From assembly GCA_007095845.1 (NCBI GenBank), contig SFBI01000118.1, positions 1 through 34,567 on the forward strand: a stretch of DNA of 34,567 nucleotides, in the 5' to 3' direction. How positions within the stretch are numbered: position 1 is the stretch's first letter; each line of letters starts with the position of its first letter. A program made the translations under genes and the position numbers. The notes beneath the pieces are model-generated. The model saw only the letters and a program-made list of their open reading frames with translations. It did not search any database and had not been told where the DNA came from. The DNA comes from Microcystis aeruginosa Ma_MB_S_20031200_S102. GTDB taxonomy: Bacteria; Cyanobacteriota; Cyanobacteriia; Cyanobacteriales; Microcystaceae. Positions 27,723 to 34,567 of this stretch are shown here, in pieces.

Positions 27723-28943
27723 ATGAAATGGCAAAGAATAGTATTCTCACAACTGTATTTAGAACCTTCAAGAAATGGAATATATAAATCACAAGAAAAT
27801 CATGGCACTGGTATTAAAATTATAAATATGGGTGAGTTATTCGGATATGATTTTATTGCGGATCAGCCGATGAAACGTATTTCAATGACCGATTCAGAGA
27901 TCGATAGATTTTGTTTACAAAATGGCGATCTACTATTCGGGCGAAGATCTTTAGTAGAATCTGGTGCTGGTAAATGCTCACTTATCGATAATCTTATCGA
28001 GAAAACCACCTTTGAATCATCGATTATTCGGGTTAGGCTAGATTCTAATTTGGCATTACCTAAATTTTATTATTACTGGTTTAAATCTTTAAGAGGAAGT
28101 GGTGCTATCCGAGCTATAGTAACAGGAACTAATGTCAAAGGGATTAAGGGAAGCGACTTAAAAAATATAACAGTTGATTATCCTTCAATTATTACTCAAC
28201 AAAAAATCGCCGATATCCTCTCCAAATATGATGATTTAATCGAAAATAATCGCCGCCGCATCGAGTTATTAGAACGTTCAGCCCGTTTACTTTACAAGGA
28301 ATGGTTCGTCCGTTTACGCTTCCCCGGACACGAACACACCCCGATTATCGATGGTATTCCTGAAGGGTGGGAGAAGGGACAAGTATCTGATTTTTATAAG
28401 ACCGCATCTGGAGGAACACCTAGTCGTAAAAATCCAGATTTTTTTACGGGCGATATAAATTGGGTAAAAACTCAAGAATTAAATAATAGCTTCATTTTTA
28501 AGACTGATGAAAAAATCACTGAAGAAGCGATTAAAAATTCATCGGCGAAAATTTTCCCTGCTCATACCGTATTAGTGGCAATGTACGGTGCTACTATCGG
28601 TCAAACGGCAATACTTGCCAATTCTGCGACAACTAATCAGGCTTGTTGCGGGCTTCTTCCTGATTGCCACATCGCCAATTATATACATTGCTTTTTATTT
28701 TTTAGAGAAAACAAGCAAATTTTAGCTAACTTATCTTTAGGAGCCGCTCAAAATAATATTAGTCAGGAAATAATCCGAAACTTCCCAATGTTATTACCTA
28801 GTAAAAAGGTAATGGATATTTTTTGGGAATTTACGAATAGAATTTTTGAACAAATAAAAATACTAGAACAGCAAAATCAAAAACTAAAACAAGCGCGTGA
28901 CATACTACTTCCGAAACTTATGAATGGAGAGATCGAGGTGTAG
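27723..28943 (+). CDS. hsdS: type I restriction-modification specificity subunit HsdS
   Basis: A 406-residue subunit with two target recognition domains. TRD1 covers about residues 1-155 (KWQRIVFSQLYLEPSRNGIYKSQE ... GTNVKGIKGSDLKNITVDYPS). A central conserved helix follows (TQQKIADILSKYDDLIENNRRRIELLERSARLLYKEWF, residues about 158-196). TRD2 covers about 215-365 (PEGWEKGQVSDFYKTASGGTPSRKNPDFFTGDINWVKT ... LGAAQNNISQEIIRNFPMLLP). The second conserved helix closes the protein. Each TRD reads one half of a bipartite target and also docks HsdM; the target here is unknown. Both TRDs are AT-rich while the conserved helices match the flanking hsd genes. The ATG at 27723 is preceded by AAGGA, 12 nt upstream. 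Confidence 0.95.
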   Translation: MKWQRIVFSQLYLEPSRNGIYKSQENHGTGIKIINMGELFGYDFIADQPMKRISMTDSEIDRFCLQNGDLLFGRRSLVESGAGKCSLIDNLIEKTTFESSIIRVRLDSNLALPKFYYYWFKSLRGSGAIRAIVTGTNVKGIKGSDLKNITVDYPSIITQQKIADILSKYDDLIENNRRRIELLERSARLLYKEWFVRLRFPGHEHTPIIDGIPEGWEKGQVSDFYKTASGGTPSRKNPDFFTGDINWVKTQELNNSFIFKTDEKITEEAIKNSSAKIFPAHTVLVAMYGATIGQTAILANSATTNQACCGLLPDCHIANYIHCFLFFRENKQILANLSLGAAQNNISQEIIRNFPMLLPSKKVMDIFWEFTNRIFEQIKILEQQNQKLKQARDILLPKLMNGEIEV

Positions 28944-29028
28944 AGGCGAAAGATCGATCACACCTGTAAAAATCCCTGAAAATTGGCAATATTAATAAAA
29001 TAAACCACTCCCCCGCACGATCGACCCT

Positions 29029-32000
29029 ATGACCACCGAGGATAAAGTACAAAAACTCACCGCCAACTGTCTGCGAGATCAACTTGGTTGGCAGAGTGTC
29101 TATGCTTATAATCAAGAGGATTACGGTGAAAACAGCCTGCTCGGACGGCAAAATCAGAAAGAAGTTATCCTCAAACGCTACCTAAAACAGAAATTACGAG
29201 AATTTAACCCCAACCTTCCCGAAGAAGCCTATAATTCCGCCATTCTCCAAATCGAAGAAATCAACTCTAGTCAAACCCTTCTCGTCACCAATCAAGAGAA
29301 ACATCAACTCCTTCTCGATGGAGTACAGGTGAGCTACCGCAACGCCAAAGGAGAGCTAATTAGACAAACCCTAAAAATCCTTGATTTTGACCAACCCAGC
29401 AATAACCATTTTCTAGCGGTTCGAGAACTGTGGATACAGGGGGAAATCTACCTCTGTCGCACGGATTTGGTAGGTTTTGTTAACGGCATTCCCCTACTCT
29501 TCCTAGAAGCGAAAAACCTCAACCGCGACCTAAAAGCGGCCTACGACGAGAATTTATTGAAGTATATCCGTACTATCCCCCATCTATTCGCCTATAACGC
29601 CTTTGCGATTTTAGTTAATGGCATAGATGCGAAAATAGGTAGTTTCTGCGGCAAATACGAACACTTTCACCCATGGAAACGCCTGGCCGAGAGTGACCCC
29701 GGCATTGTCGATATGGAAACCATGCTAAAAGGAGTCTGCGATAAAAATAACTTTATCGATCTGTTGGAAAATTATGTCCTTTTCGATAACTCCACTGGCA
29801 AAACCTGCAAGATTATCGCCCGGAATCACCAGTTTCTAGGGGTTAACCAAGCGATCGATTCTGTGAAAAGATGGCGGGAGGGTGGGATAAAAGATAACAA
29901 ACTTGGGGTTTTCTGGCATACCCAAGGCTCCGGAAAAAGCTACTCTATGGTTTTTTTCACCCGCAAAATTCGCCGTAAACTAGGCGCAAACTATACCTTT
30001 GTTATCTGTACCGATCGCGCAGATCTAGACGAACAGATCTACTATACCTTTGCCGGTTCCGGATTGACCAATAACGAGCAAGAACTCTGCCGAGCTTCCA
30101 GTAACGAACAGTTACAGAGTCTTCTGGGAGACCATAAAGCCTATATTTTCACCCTCATCCAGAAATTCAACCAAACCGTCAATCCCGACCAACCCTACAA
30201 CTCCCGAAACGATATCATCATTATCAGCGACGAAGCCCACCGAACCCAGTACGGAACCCTGGCCAGCAACCTCCGGGCTGCACTTCCTGGCGCTGGTTTT
30301 ATCGGTTTTACCGGCACCCCTCTAGTCAGCAACGACGAGATCACTAAACGCTATTTCGGGGATTATGTCTCCACCTACGACTTCCAGAGAGCGGTCGAGG
30401 ATAAAGCTACCGTTCCCCTCTACTATGATGCAAGGGGTGATAAACTCTCGATCGCCGTCAACGACCTCAACGAACAGATCGCAGCCAAAATCGAAGAGTT
30501 AGAGATCGAAAATGTTGAGATAGAAGACCGTTTAGAAAGGGAATTAAGAAGGGATTACTACATTCTGACGGCCCCGCAGCGGTTGGATGCGCTGGCCCGT
30601 GATTTCGTTGAACATTACAGCACCGCTTGGGAAACAGGCAAAGCCATGGTGATTTGTATCGACAAGCTCACCTGTGTCAAGCTGCATAACCTGATCGATC
30701 GTTACTGGAGCGAAAAAATCCAACAACTGAAAAAAGACCTCAAAAAAATTACCGATGACCAAGAGGAAAACTATCGTCAGCGTCAGATTCAATGGATGGA
30801 AGCAACCCTAACGGCCGTGATCGTCAGCGAGGAACAGGGAGAGATCGACAAATTCCAGAAACACGGGTTAGATATTACTATCCATCGCAGTGTAATCAAA
30901 AATGGCTTTGAACTGGCGGACGGTAAAAGAATCAGCCCAGAAAATGCCTTTAAACAAGCCGATCACCCCTTTCGGATCGCCATCGTCTGCGCTATGTGGT
31001 TGACTGGTTTCGATGTTCCCTCCCTCTCCACCCTCTACCTCGATAAACCCCTGAAAGCTCATACGCTCATGCAAGCGATCGCTCGTGCTAACCGGGTTAA
31101 CGAGGGCAAAACTAACGGTTTAATCGTGGATTACTGCGGAATTCTCAAAAATCTCCGCCAAGCTCTCGCCGATCTCGCCCAAATTTCCGATCAGGGACGC
31201 AGGGAAGACCATCTTAGTCTCGACCCCACGAAACCGCAAGAAAATTTACTGGATGAATTGGCCCGATCGATCGAGGCAGTTAAAGAATTTTTGGGGGAAA
31301 GTAACGCATCCCTAGACGCACTCCTCGAATATAAAATACCTAGTTTTGCCTTCAATAAAGCCATTAACGATGCGAAGGAAGCGATCAATAGAAGTGATCA
31401 GGCCCGACAAAATTTTCAACTCCTCTCCCAAGAGGTCTTCCATCTTTTTAAGGCCTGTCTTAATCAGCCATCGGTTAATCACTACCGTCCGGCTCACGAC
31501 ACGATTAAACTGATCTATAAATGCGTTCAAGGTGATCGGGAGAAAATAGACATCGGGGAAATTCTCTTGGAAATGCGATCGGTAATCGACGGGGCGATCG
31601 ATGTAACCACCGAAGCGAGGGCCGATGATACCCCACTGTACAACATCAGTAAAATCAACTTCGAGCGTCTGAAACAGGAATTCGCCAATAGCGATCGCAA
31701 GAATACCACCGTCCAAACTCTCAAAAACGCCATCGAAAACCGTCTCCGAACAATGCTCGAGCAGAATCTGCAACGGACGAACTTTCAAGAACATTACGAG
31801 CAGATCATCGCTGATTATAATTTCGAGAAGGATCGGGTGGCGATCGAACAGACCTTCGAGGCCTTATTAGAATTCATTCAGGAACTCGATCGAGAGTCCC
31901 AACGGGCGGTTAGCGAGGGATTAGACGAGGAATCCCTGGCCCTGTTCGACCTTTTAACCAAAGAGAATCTATCACCGCAAGACATTGAAAAAATTAAACA

Positions 32001-32247
32001 GATCGCCACGCGGCTTTTGGAAACCCTAAAACAAGAGAAACTAAAGATCGATCGTTGGCTAGATAAAGAATCCAGTCGGGCGGAGGTTAAAACTACTATT
32101 CACAACTTTTTATACAGCGATAATACTGGTTTACCCGTCGATCTCTACACGGAAGAAGAAGTGGAAGAAAAAACGGAAGAAGTCTTCCGTCACATCCTGC
32201 GAGTTTATCCGAGTCTGCCTTCGCCTTATTACAGCGCGGCTGCCTAG
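29029..32247 (+). CDS. hsdR: type I restriction-modification system endonuclease/translocase HsdR
   Basis: A 1072-residue motor and nuclease subunit. The N-terminal nuclease domain has YLCRTDLVGFVNGIPLLFLEAKN near residues 140-160, with an Asp then a Glu-x-Lys catalytic set. The SF2 translocase follows: Walker A FWHTQGSGKSYSM near 300, DEAH motif II at IISDEAHRTQYG near 400, motif III GFTGTPL, and RecA lobe 2 with MWLTGFDVPSLSTLYLDKPLKAHTLMQAIARANR near 670. The C-terminal region is helical and charged, as in the HsdR_C part that binds the methylase core. Complete, with an 85-nt gap after hsdS. It pulls unmethylated DNA and cleaves it at a distance. Confidence 0.96.
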   Translation: MTTEDKVQKLTANCLRDQLGWQSVYAYNQEDYGENSLLGRQNQKEVILKRYLKQKLREFNPNLPEEAYNSAILQIEEINSSQTLLVTNQEKHQLLLDGVQVSYRNAKGELIRQTLKILDFDQPSNNHFLAVRELWIQGEIYLCRTDLVGFVNGIPLLFLEAKNLNRDLKAAYDENLLKYIRTIPHLFAYNAFAILVNGIDAKIGSFCGKYEHFHPWKRLAESDPGIVDMETMLKGVCDKNNFIDLLENYVLFDNSTGKTCKIIARNHQFLGVNQAIDSVKRWREGGIKDNKLGVFWHTQGSGKSYSMVFFTRKIRRKLGANYTFVICTDRADLDEQIYYTFAGSGLTNNEQELCRASSNEQLQSLLGDHKAYIFTLIQKFNQTVNPDQPYNSRNDIIIISDEAHRTQYGTLASNLRAALPGAGFIGFTGTPLVSNDEITKRYFGDYVSTYDFQRAVEDKATVPLYYDARGDKLSIAVNDLNEQIAAKIEELEIENVEIEDRLERELRRDYYILTAPQRLDALARDFVEHYSTAWETGKAMVICIDKLTCVKLHNLIDRYWSEKIQQLKKDLKKITDDQEENYRQRQIQWMEATLTAVIVSEEQGEIDKFQKHGLDITIHRSVIKNGFELADGKRISPENAFKQADHPFRIAIVCAMWLTGFDVPSLSTLYLDKPLKAHTLMQAIARANRVNEGKTNGLIVDYCGILKNLRQALADLAQISDQGRREDHLSLDPTKPQENLLDELARSIEAVKEFLGESNASLDALLEYKIPSFAFNKAINDAKEAINRSDQARQNFQLLSQEVFHLFKACLNQPSVNHYRPAHDTIKLIYKCVQGDREKIDIGEILLEMRSVIDGAIDVTTEARADDTPLYNISKINFERLKQEFANSDRKNTTVQTLKNAIENRLRTMLEQNLQRTNFQEHYEQIIADYNFEKDRVAIEQTFEALLEFIQELDRESQRAVSEGLDEESLALFDLLTKENLSPQDIEKIKQIATRLLETLKQEKLKIDRWLDKESSRAEVKTTIHNFLYSDNTGLPVDLYTEEEVEEKTEEVFRHILRVYPSLPSPYYSAAA

Positions 32248-32319
32248 ATTCTGGACTGTCCATATTTCGCTTTTCCGAAGTTGCTGATTTTAGCTCTGAT
32301 AATCATCACCGTCCCTAAA

Positions 32320-32463
32320 TAGGGTTTGCTGAATAAATGTGAAATGTTTGCGTCTTCATCGGCCCGCGTCCTGTAGGGGCGAAGCATTCGGATAGAAAAT
32401 CTACGGTTTCACCGATAGGTTATTCCCCGAATGCTTCGCCCGTACTTTTTGCCGCAAACCCTA
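32320..32463. repeat. nested inverted-repeat element between hsdR and the Uma2 gene
   Basis: Outer arms TAGGGTTTGC (32320-32329) and GCAAACCCTA (32454-32463) are perfect inverted repeats. Inner arms are 32373-32391 and 32427-32445, which pair at 18 of 19 positions (core GGGCGAAGCATTCGG). It has no ORF. It looks like a MITE or a dispersed palindromic repeat; its 144-bp length suits either. The 288-bp gap between the genes holds little else before the promoter region. Confidence 0.75.
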
Positions 32464-32483
32464 AATATTTGCTCCGATTTTTT

Positions 32484-32501
32484 ATAGTAAAGTTATACTA
32501 T
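32484..32501 (+). promoter_or_regulatory. dyad over a candidate -10 box upstream of the Uma2 gene
   Basis: ATAGTA-N6-TACTAT is a perfect dyad that contains the -10-like TATACT (32494-32499), 35 nt before the ATG. It could be an operator, but no regulator is known here. Confidence 0.4.
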
Positions 32502-32535
32502 TAAGGAAGCAAAGACGAAATTCTAGGGTTAAGCA

Positions 32536-33210
32536 ATGGTTAGACAACTCGACGACAGCCCGAAAACCACAATCGTCTATCCCGATAGCGATGGTAAACC
32601 GATGGCCGACAATACAAGACAATTTCGCTGGATCACGACGATTAAAGCGAATTTAGACTGGTTATTTGCCAATAATGCCGATGTTTTCGTTGCCGGTGAT
32701 TTACTCTGGTATCCCGTGGAAGGAGATAATAAAACTCGGCAAGCGCCCGATGTCATGGTAGCTTTTGGCAGACCGAAAGGGGAAAGAGGTTCCTATCAAC
32801 AGTGGAAAGAGAACAATATCCCCCCGCAAGTGGTTTTTGAAATTCTCTCTCCGGGTAATACCCAAACGGAAATGACCAGAAAACTACTGTTTTATGACCG
32901 TTATGGTGTGGAAGAATACTACATTTATAATCCCGATAAAAATGATTTGGGTGGCTGTATTCGTCGGGAAAATCGGCTCGAAAGTCTAGAAAATCTCGAT
33001 AATTGGGTAAGTCCTCGCTTGGGCATTCGTTTTCAGTTAGCCCAACCGGAATTACTCTTGTATTATCCTGATGGTCAACCTTTCACCAGTTACAACCAAG
33101 AACGACAACGGGCCGAAATGGAACGACAACGGGCCGAAACGGAACGGCAGCGGGCCGAACGATTGGCGGCAAAACTACGCGAATTAAATATTAATCCCGA
33201 AGAAATTTAA
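32536..33210 (+). CDS. Uma2-family PD-(D/E)XK endonuclease-like protein (DUF820)
   Basis: A 224-residue protein of the Uma2 group, abundant in cyanobacteria. The catalytic pattern is QAPDVMVAFG (Asp), then QVVFEILSPGNT (Glu) and EMTRKLLFYDRYGVEEYYIYNPDKN (Lys), matching the restriction-like core. Its role in the cell is unknown, although many copies lie near mobile or defence genes. The C-terminal tail is a short coiled coil made of a 7-residue repeat (ERQRAEM, ERQRAET, ERQRAER), encoded by three 21-nt tandem copies at 33100-33162. The tail ends LRELNINPEEI. The sequence around the stop recurs in debris at 19.6 kb. Confidence 0.88.
   Translation: MVRQLDDSPKTTIVYPDSDGKPMADNTRQFRWITTIKANLDWLFANNADVFVAGDLLWYPVEGDNKTRQAPDVMVAFGRPKGERGSYQQWKENNIPPQVVFEILSPGNTQTEMTRKLLFYDRYGVEEYYIYNPDKNDLGGCIRRENRLESLENLDNWVSPRLGIRFQLAQPELLLYYPDGQPFTSYNQERQRAEMERQRAETERQRAERLAAKLRELNINPEEI
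33100..33162 (+). repeat. three 21-nt tandem repeats in the Uma2 coiled-coil tail
   Basis: Copies at 33100-33120, 33121-33141 and 33142-33162 each encode ERQRAE plus one variable residue. The first two differ at one base; the third shows a few silent changes. Confidence 0.85.
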
Positions 33211-33277
33211 AAAAATGCTCGATCGATTGATTCGATCGAGATAGTCTCGGTAGAATGAAAGTAGATAAATGTCAAGT
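33185..33277 (-). repeat. copy 2 of the 93-nt repeat (Uma2 3' end plus hairpin)
   Basis: It contains the last Uma2 codons and stop and the hairpin 33218-33240 (CTCGATCGA/TCGATCGAG). On the minus strand the hairpin is followed by a T7 run (33215-33209), and upstream of it lies TTGACA-N17-TACCGA. Compared with the copy at 19.5 kb, the hairpin stem is kept and the loop is inverted. Confidence 0.8.
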
Positions 33278-33325
33278 TCTCTTCTTAATATGTAAAATGT
33301 GTGAGAGGAAAAGACGCAAAAAATA

Positions 33326-33374
33326 AACCCCCTCAACTGACTAAATGAAGGAGGTTATGATATTATTCCAATAG
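33326..33374 (+). promoter_or_regulatory. leader with Shine-Dalgarno, hairpin and a five-codon ORF
   Basis: AACCCCCTCA at 33326-33335 can pair with TGAAGGAGGTT at 33346-33356, hiding an almost ideal ribosome-binding site AAGGAGG. That site serves an ATG at 33357 opening a five-codon frame (MILFQ, then TAG at 33372-33374). It stops 24 nt before the UPF0175 start. A translational leader is possible but unproven. Confidence 0.35.
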
Positions 33375-33398
33375 GAAGGGATAGATAGGGTTATAGCC

Positions 33399-33689
33399 AT
33401 GAGTATTGATATCTCCGATGAAATTCTCAGTGCCACACGCATGACTGAAGCTGAGATGAGGCAGGAAATTGCGGTCATGCTCTTTCAAAAAGAGAAGCTC
33501 ACCCTTGCTCAAGCGAGTCGATTTGCAGGAATGAATCGTATTGCTTTTCAACACCTACTTGCAAGTCGTCAAATTCCAGTACACTACGATGTCGAAGATT
33601 TTGAACAGGATATTAAGAACTTGCGGGAGATGGGAAGGTGGATAGTCTTGATTCAAAGTCTTATCGTAAGTATCCTGCCATGCGTTTAA
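33399..33689 (+). CDS. UPF0175-family antitoxin-like protein with a displaced C-terminus
   Basis: A 96-residue protein. MSIDISDEILSATRMTEAEMRQEIAVMLFQKEKLTLAQASRFAGMNRIAFQHLLASRQIPVHYDVEDFEQDIKNLREMGR is the complete UPF0175 domain, which normally ends within a residue or two of GR. These proteins are predicted DNA-binding antitoxins that usually precede a PIN-domain (DUF3368) toxin. Here the last 15 or so residues (IVLIQSLIVSILPCV) are antisense of the truncated gene on the other strand, so the reading frame was fused by a deletion. No PIN toxin follows. The domain itself appears intact, but the partner is missing, so function as an antitoxin is doubtful. Confidence 0.8.
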   Translation: MSIDISDEILSATRMTEAEMRQEIAVMLFQKEKLTLAQASRFAGMNRIAFQHLLASRQIPVHYDVEDFEQDIKNLREMGRWIVLIQSLIVSILPCV

Positions 33690-33806
33690 ACGTTGAATGG
33701 TTTCTTTACTTAATGGTAATTCTTCAGGAGCAATGTTATCAATTTCATCTACTCCCCAAAGTGGGTAACTTCCATAATCTGTCAAAAGTTTGATTCTGAT
33801 TGCCAT
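33555..33806 (-). pseudogene. truncated small cyanobacterial hypothetical protein
   Basis: The N-terminal part MAIRIKLLTDYGSYPLWGVDEIDNIAPEELPLSKETIQRLNAWQDTYDKTLNQDYPPS resembles a family of small cyanobacterial hypothetical proteins (about 110-120 residues) with the DYGSYPLW and LNQDYPP motifs. After PPS the frame runs into antisense of the UPF0175 gene (HLPQVLNILF...) and stops at 33555. Only about 58 original residues remain, so the 3' half was deleted. I chose the ATG at 33806 because an AGGA lies at a better distance than for the ATG at 33815. Function unknown. Confidence 0.7.
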
Positions 33807-33817
33807 AACTATCATTC

Positions 33818-33987
33818 CTGAATAAGTTGATTAATTAATCGAGCCGTAGGTTGGGTTGAGCTATCATTATTGCTCCGGTATTACCCATCGGCTCAAAAGG
33901 CGAAACCCAACAAAAATTGTGAAAATATTCCAGGAAGTTGTTGGGTAACAGGCGTCTGAATAAGTTGATTAATTAATCGAGCCGTAG
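33818..33987. repeat. 32-nt direct repeat flanking a GTTGGGTT/AACCCAAC element
   Basis: The 32 nt at 33818-33849 recur exactly at 33956-33987, 138 nt apart (begins CTGAATAAGTTGATTAATTA, ends CGAGCCGTAG). Between them lies GGTTGGGTT at 33849-33857 with its reverse complement AACCCAAC at 33904-33911. This resembles a widespread cyanobacterial palindrome. The 259 bp between the neighbouring ORFs hold nothing else I can identify. Confidence 0.75.
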
Positions 33988-34074
33988 CGACTGTCTTGAT
34001 TGTCAAGGGGTTTTAGGCAATATATTACTAAAAATTATCAATTGAATGTTAAGAAGTGCGGAAAGTGAGTTGAA

Positions 34075-34425
34075 TTAATATATGATGAAAGGTGTCTCAC
34101 CACCGAAAGCACTAATCTGATAATATCTCCTATCCCCTGGACTTTTACCACAAGGTGCAAAAGCTTTATGAAAAACAGTTTTTTCCATACATCTTCCTGA
34201 TTTCACGGGTATAAAACAAATACCAACTCCTGCTCCTTGAGTGGCATATGCACCAGTCATAGCTGGCACTATATAGGTTTTGTTACTTCGTTTAATACAC
34301 CTATATACTCGACCAGATTGAGCTATTAAAAAGTCTTTGTTCTCACTTAAGTTAAATATTTTAGGGTTAGACTCTACTTTAGAGCCTCCTGTTGATTCTA
34401 CGGGTCGAGACACAGTTAGTCCCAA
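34075..34425 (-). CDS. small protein of unknown function, start uncertain
   Basis: A 116-residue frame from a TTG start at 34425. It contains three Cys (in YRCIKR, GICFIP, GRCMEK) and a fourth in FAPCGK, suggesting disulfides, and ends YQISAFGGETPFIIY. The frame continues upstream as LWLFVNGEVQIYITAVLTLLGLTVSRP, hydrophobic like a signal peptide or membrane helix, but no ATG or GTG is available before an upstream TAA. Either the TTG is real, or the original start was lost and this is a decayed secreted protein. No family recognised. Confidence 0.4.
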   Translation of the reverse strand: MGLTVSRPVESTGGSKVESNPKIFNLSENKDFLIAQSGRVYRCIKRSNKTYIVPAMTGAYATQGAGVGICFIPVKSGRCMEKTVFHKAFAPCGKSPGDRRYYQISAFGGETPFIIY

Positions 34426-34567
34426 TAAAGTTAATACAGCCGTTATGTATATCTGGACTTCCCCGTTGACAAAAAGCCATAACCTGTGCTGTAAAAGAGA
34501 TTAAAAGAATTTACGCCGCCCCGTTACTGGGTACAAATCAGGGAAACTCCCAATAAATCTAACGCTT

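Noticed and set aside
31312-31794. 160-residue ORF on the minus strand inside hsdR
   Set aside because: It is a shadow of the HsdR C-terminal coding sequence.

Overview
The window looks like cyanobacterial chromosome, most probably Microcystis or a close relative. The basis is many copies of the HIP1 octamer GCGATCGC, a stand-alone groEL under a CIRCE operator, dispersed cyanobacterial-type repeats (AACCCAAC palindromes, CCCCCTTTTCAAGGGGGG hairpins), a Uma2-family gene and many gene remnants. The genus is inferred from style and content; no 16S rRNA or tRNA gene was found to confirm it.

Layout. 1-4.5 kb, minus strand: MscS-type mechanosensitive channel, saccharopine dehydrogenase-like oxidoreductase, and a histidine kinase with a degenerate ATPase domain. 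4.8-8.8 kb, plus: a SNF2-family helicase and a SWIM zinc-finger protein 13 nt apart. 8.9-11 kb, plus: a K+ channel-like protein with RCK domains on both sides of its pore. 11-12.8 kb, minus: an unrecognised coiled-coil/membrane/Ig-like protein. 13-14.7 kb, plus: groEL with a perfect CIRCE site and a downstream terminator. 14.8-18 kb, minus: a lipoprotein solute-binding protein whose stop overlaps the start of a UGT-type glycosyltransferase; the latter is broken by an in-frame 120-bp insertion that carries a stop. 18.2-19.3 kb, minus: citrate synthase with its terminator. 19.5-19.9 kb: debris, namely a Uma2 3'-end copy and a C-terminal piece of a cytosine-C5 methyltransferase. 19.9-24.3 kb, minus: a degenerate ADP-ribosylglycohydrolase-like protein, a RodZ-like HTH membrane protein, RluB/RsuA pseudouridine synthase, SixA phosphatase and a DHH/DHHA1 phosphoesterase.

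24.5-32.2 kb, plus, is a complete type I restriction-modification operon: hsdM, a DUF559 nuclease, a GC-rich tandem repeat array, hsdS and hsdR. The array lies between hsdM/DUF559 and hsdS. Its repeat length follows the rule 99 + 6n, where n is the number of AACCGG-like hexamers (4 to 7). The two HsdS recognition segments are AT-rich compared with the rest of the operon, as expected for exchanged specificity domains.

32.3-34.6 kb is accessory DNA: a nested inverted-repeat element, a Uma2 endonuclease-like gene, an orphan UPF0175 antitoxin-like gene fused tail-to-tail with a truncated opposite-strand gene, a 32-nt direct repeat, and a small secreted-type ORF without a clear start.

No CRISPR array, intact transposase, tRNA or rRNA was found. 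The most unusual structures are the hexamer-scaled array inside the hsd operon, the insertion-broken glycosyltransferase, and a 93-nt sequence present twice in opposite orientation that joins a Uma2 3' end to a hairpin with an antisense T-run.
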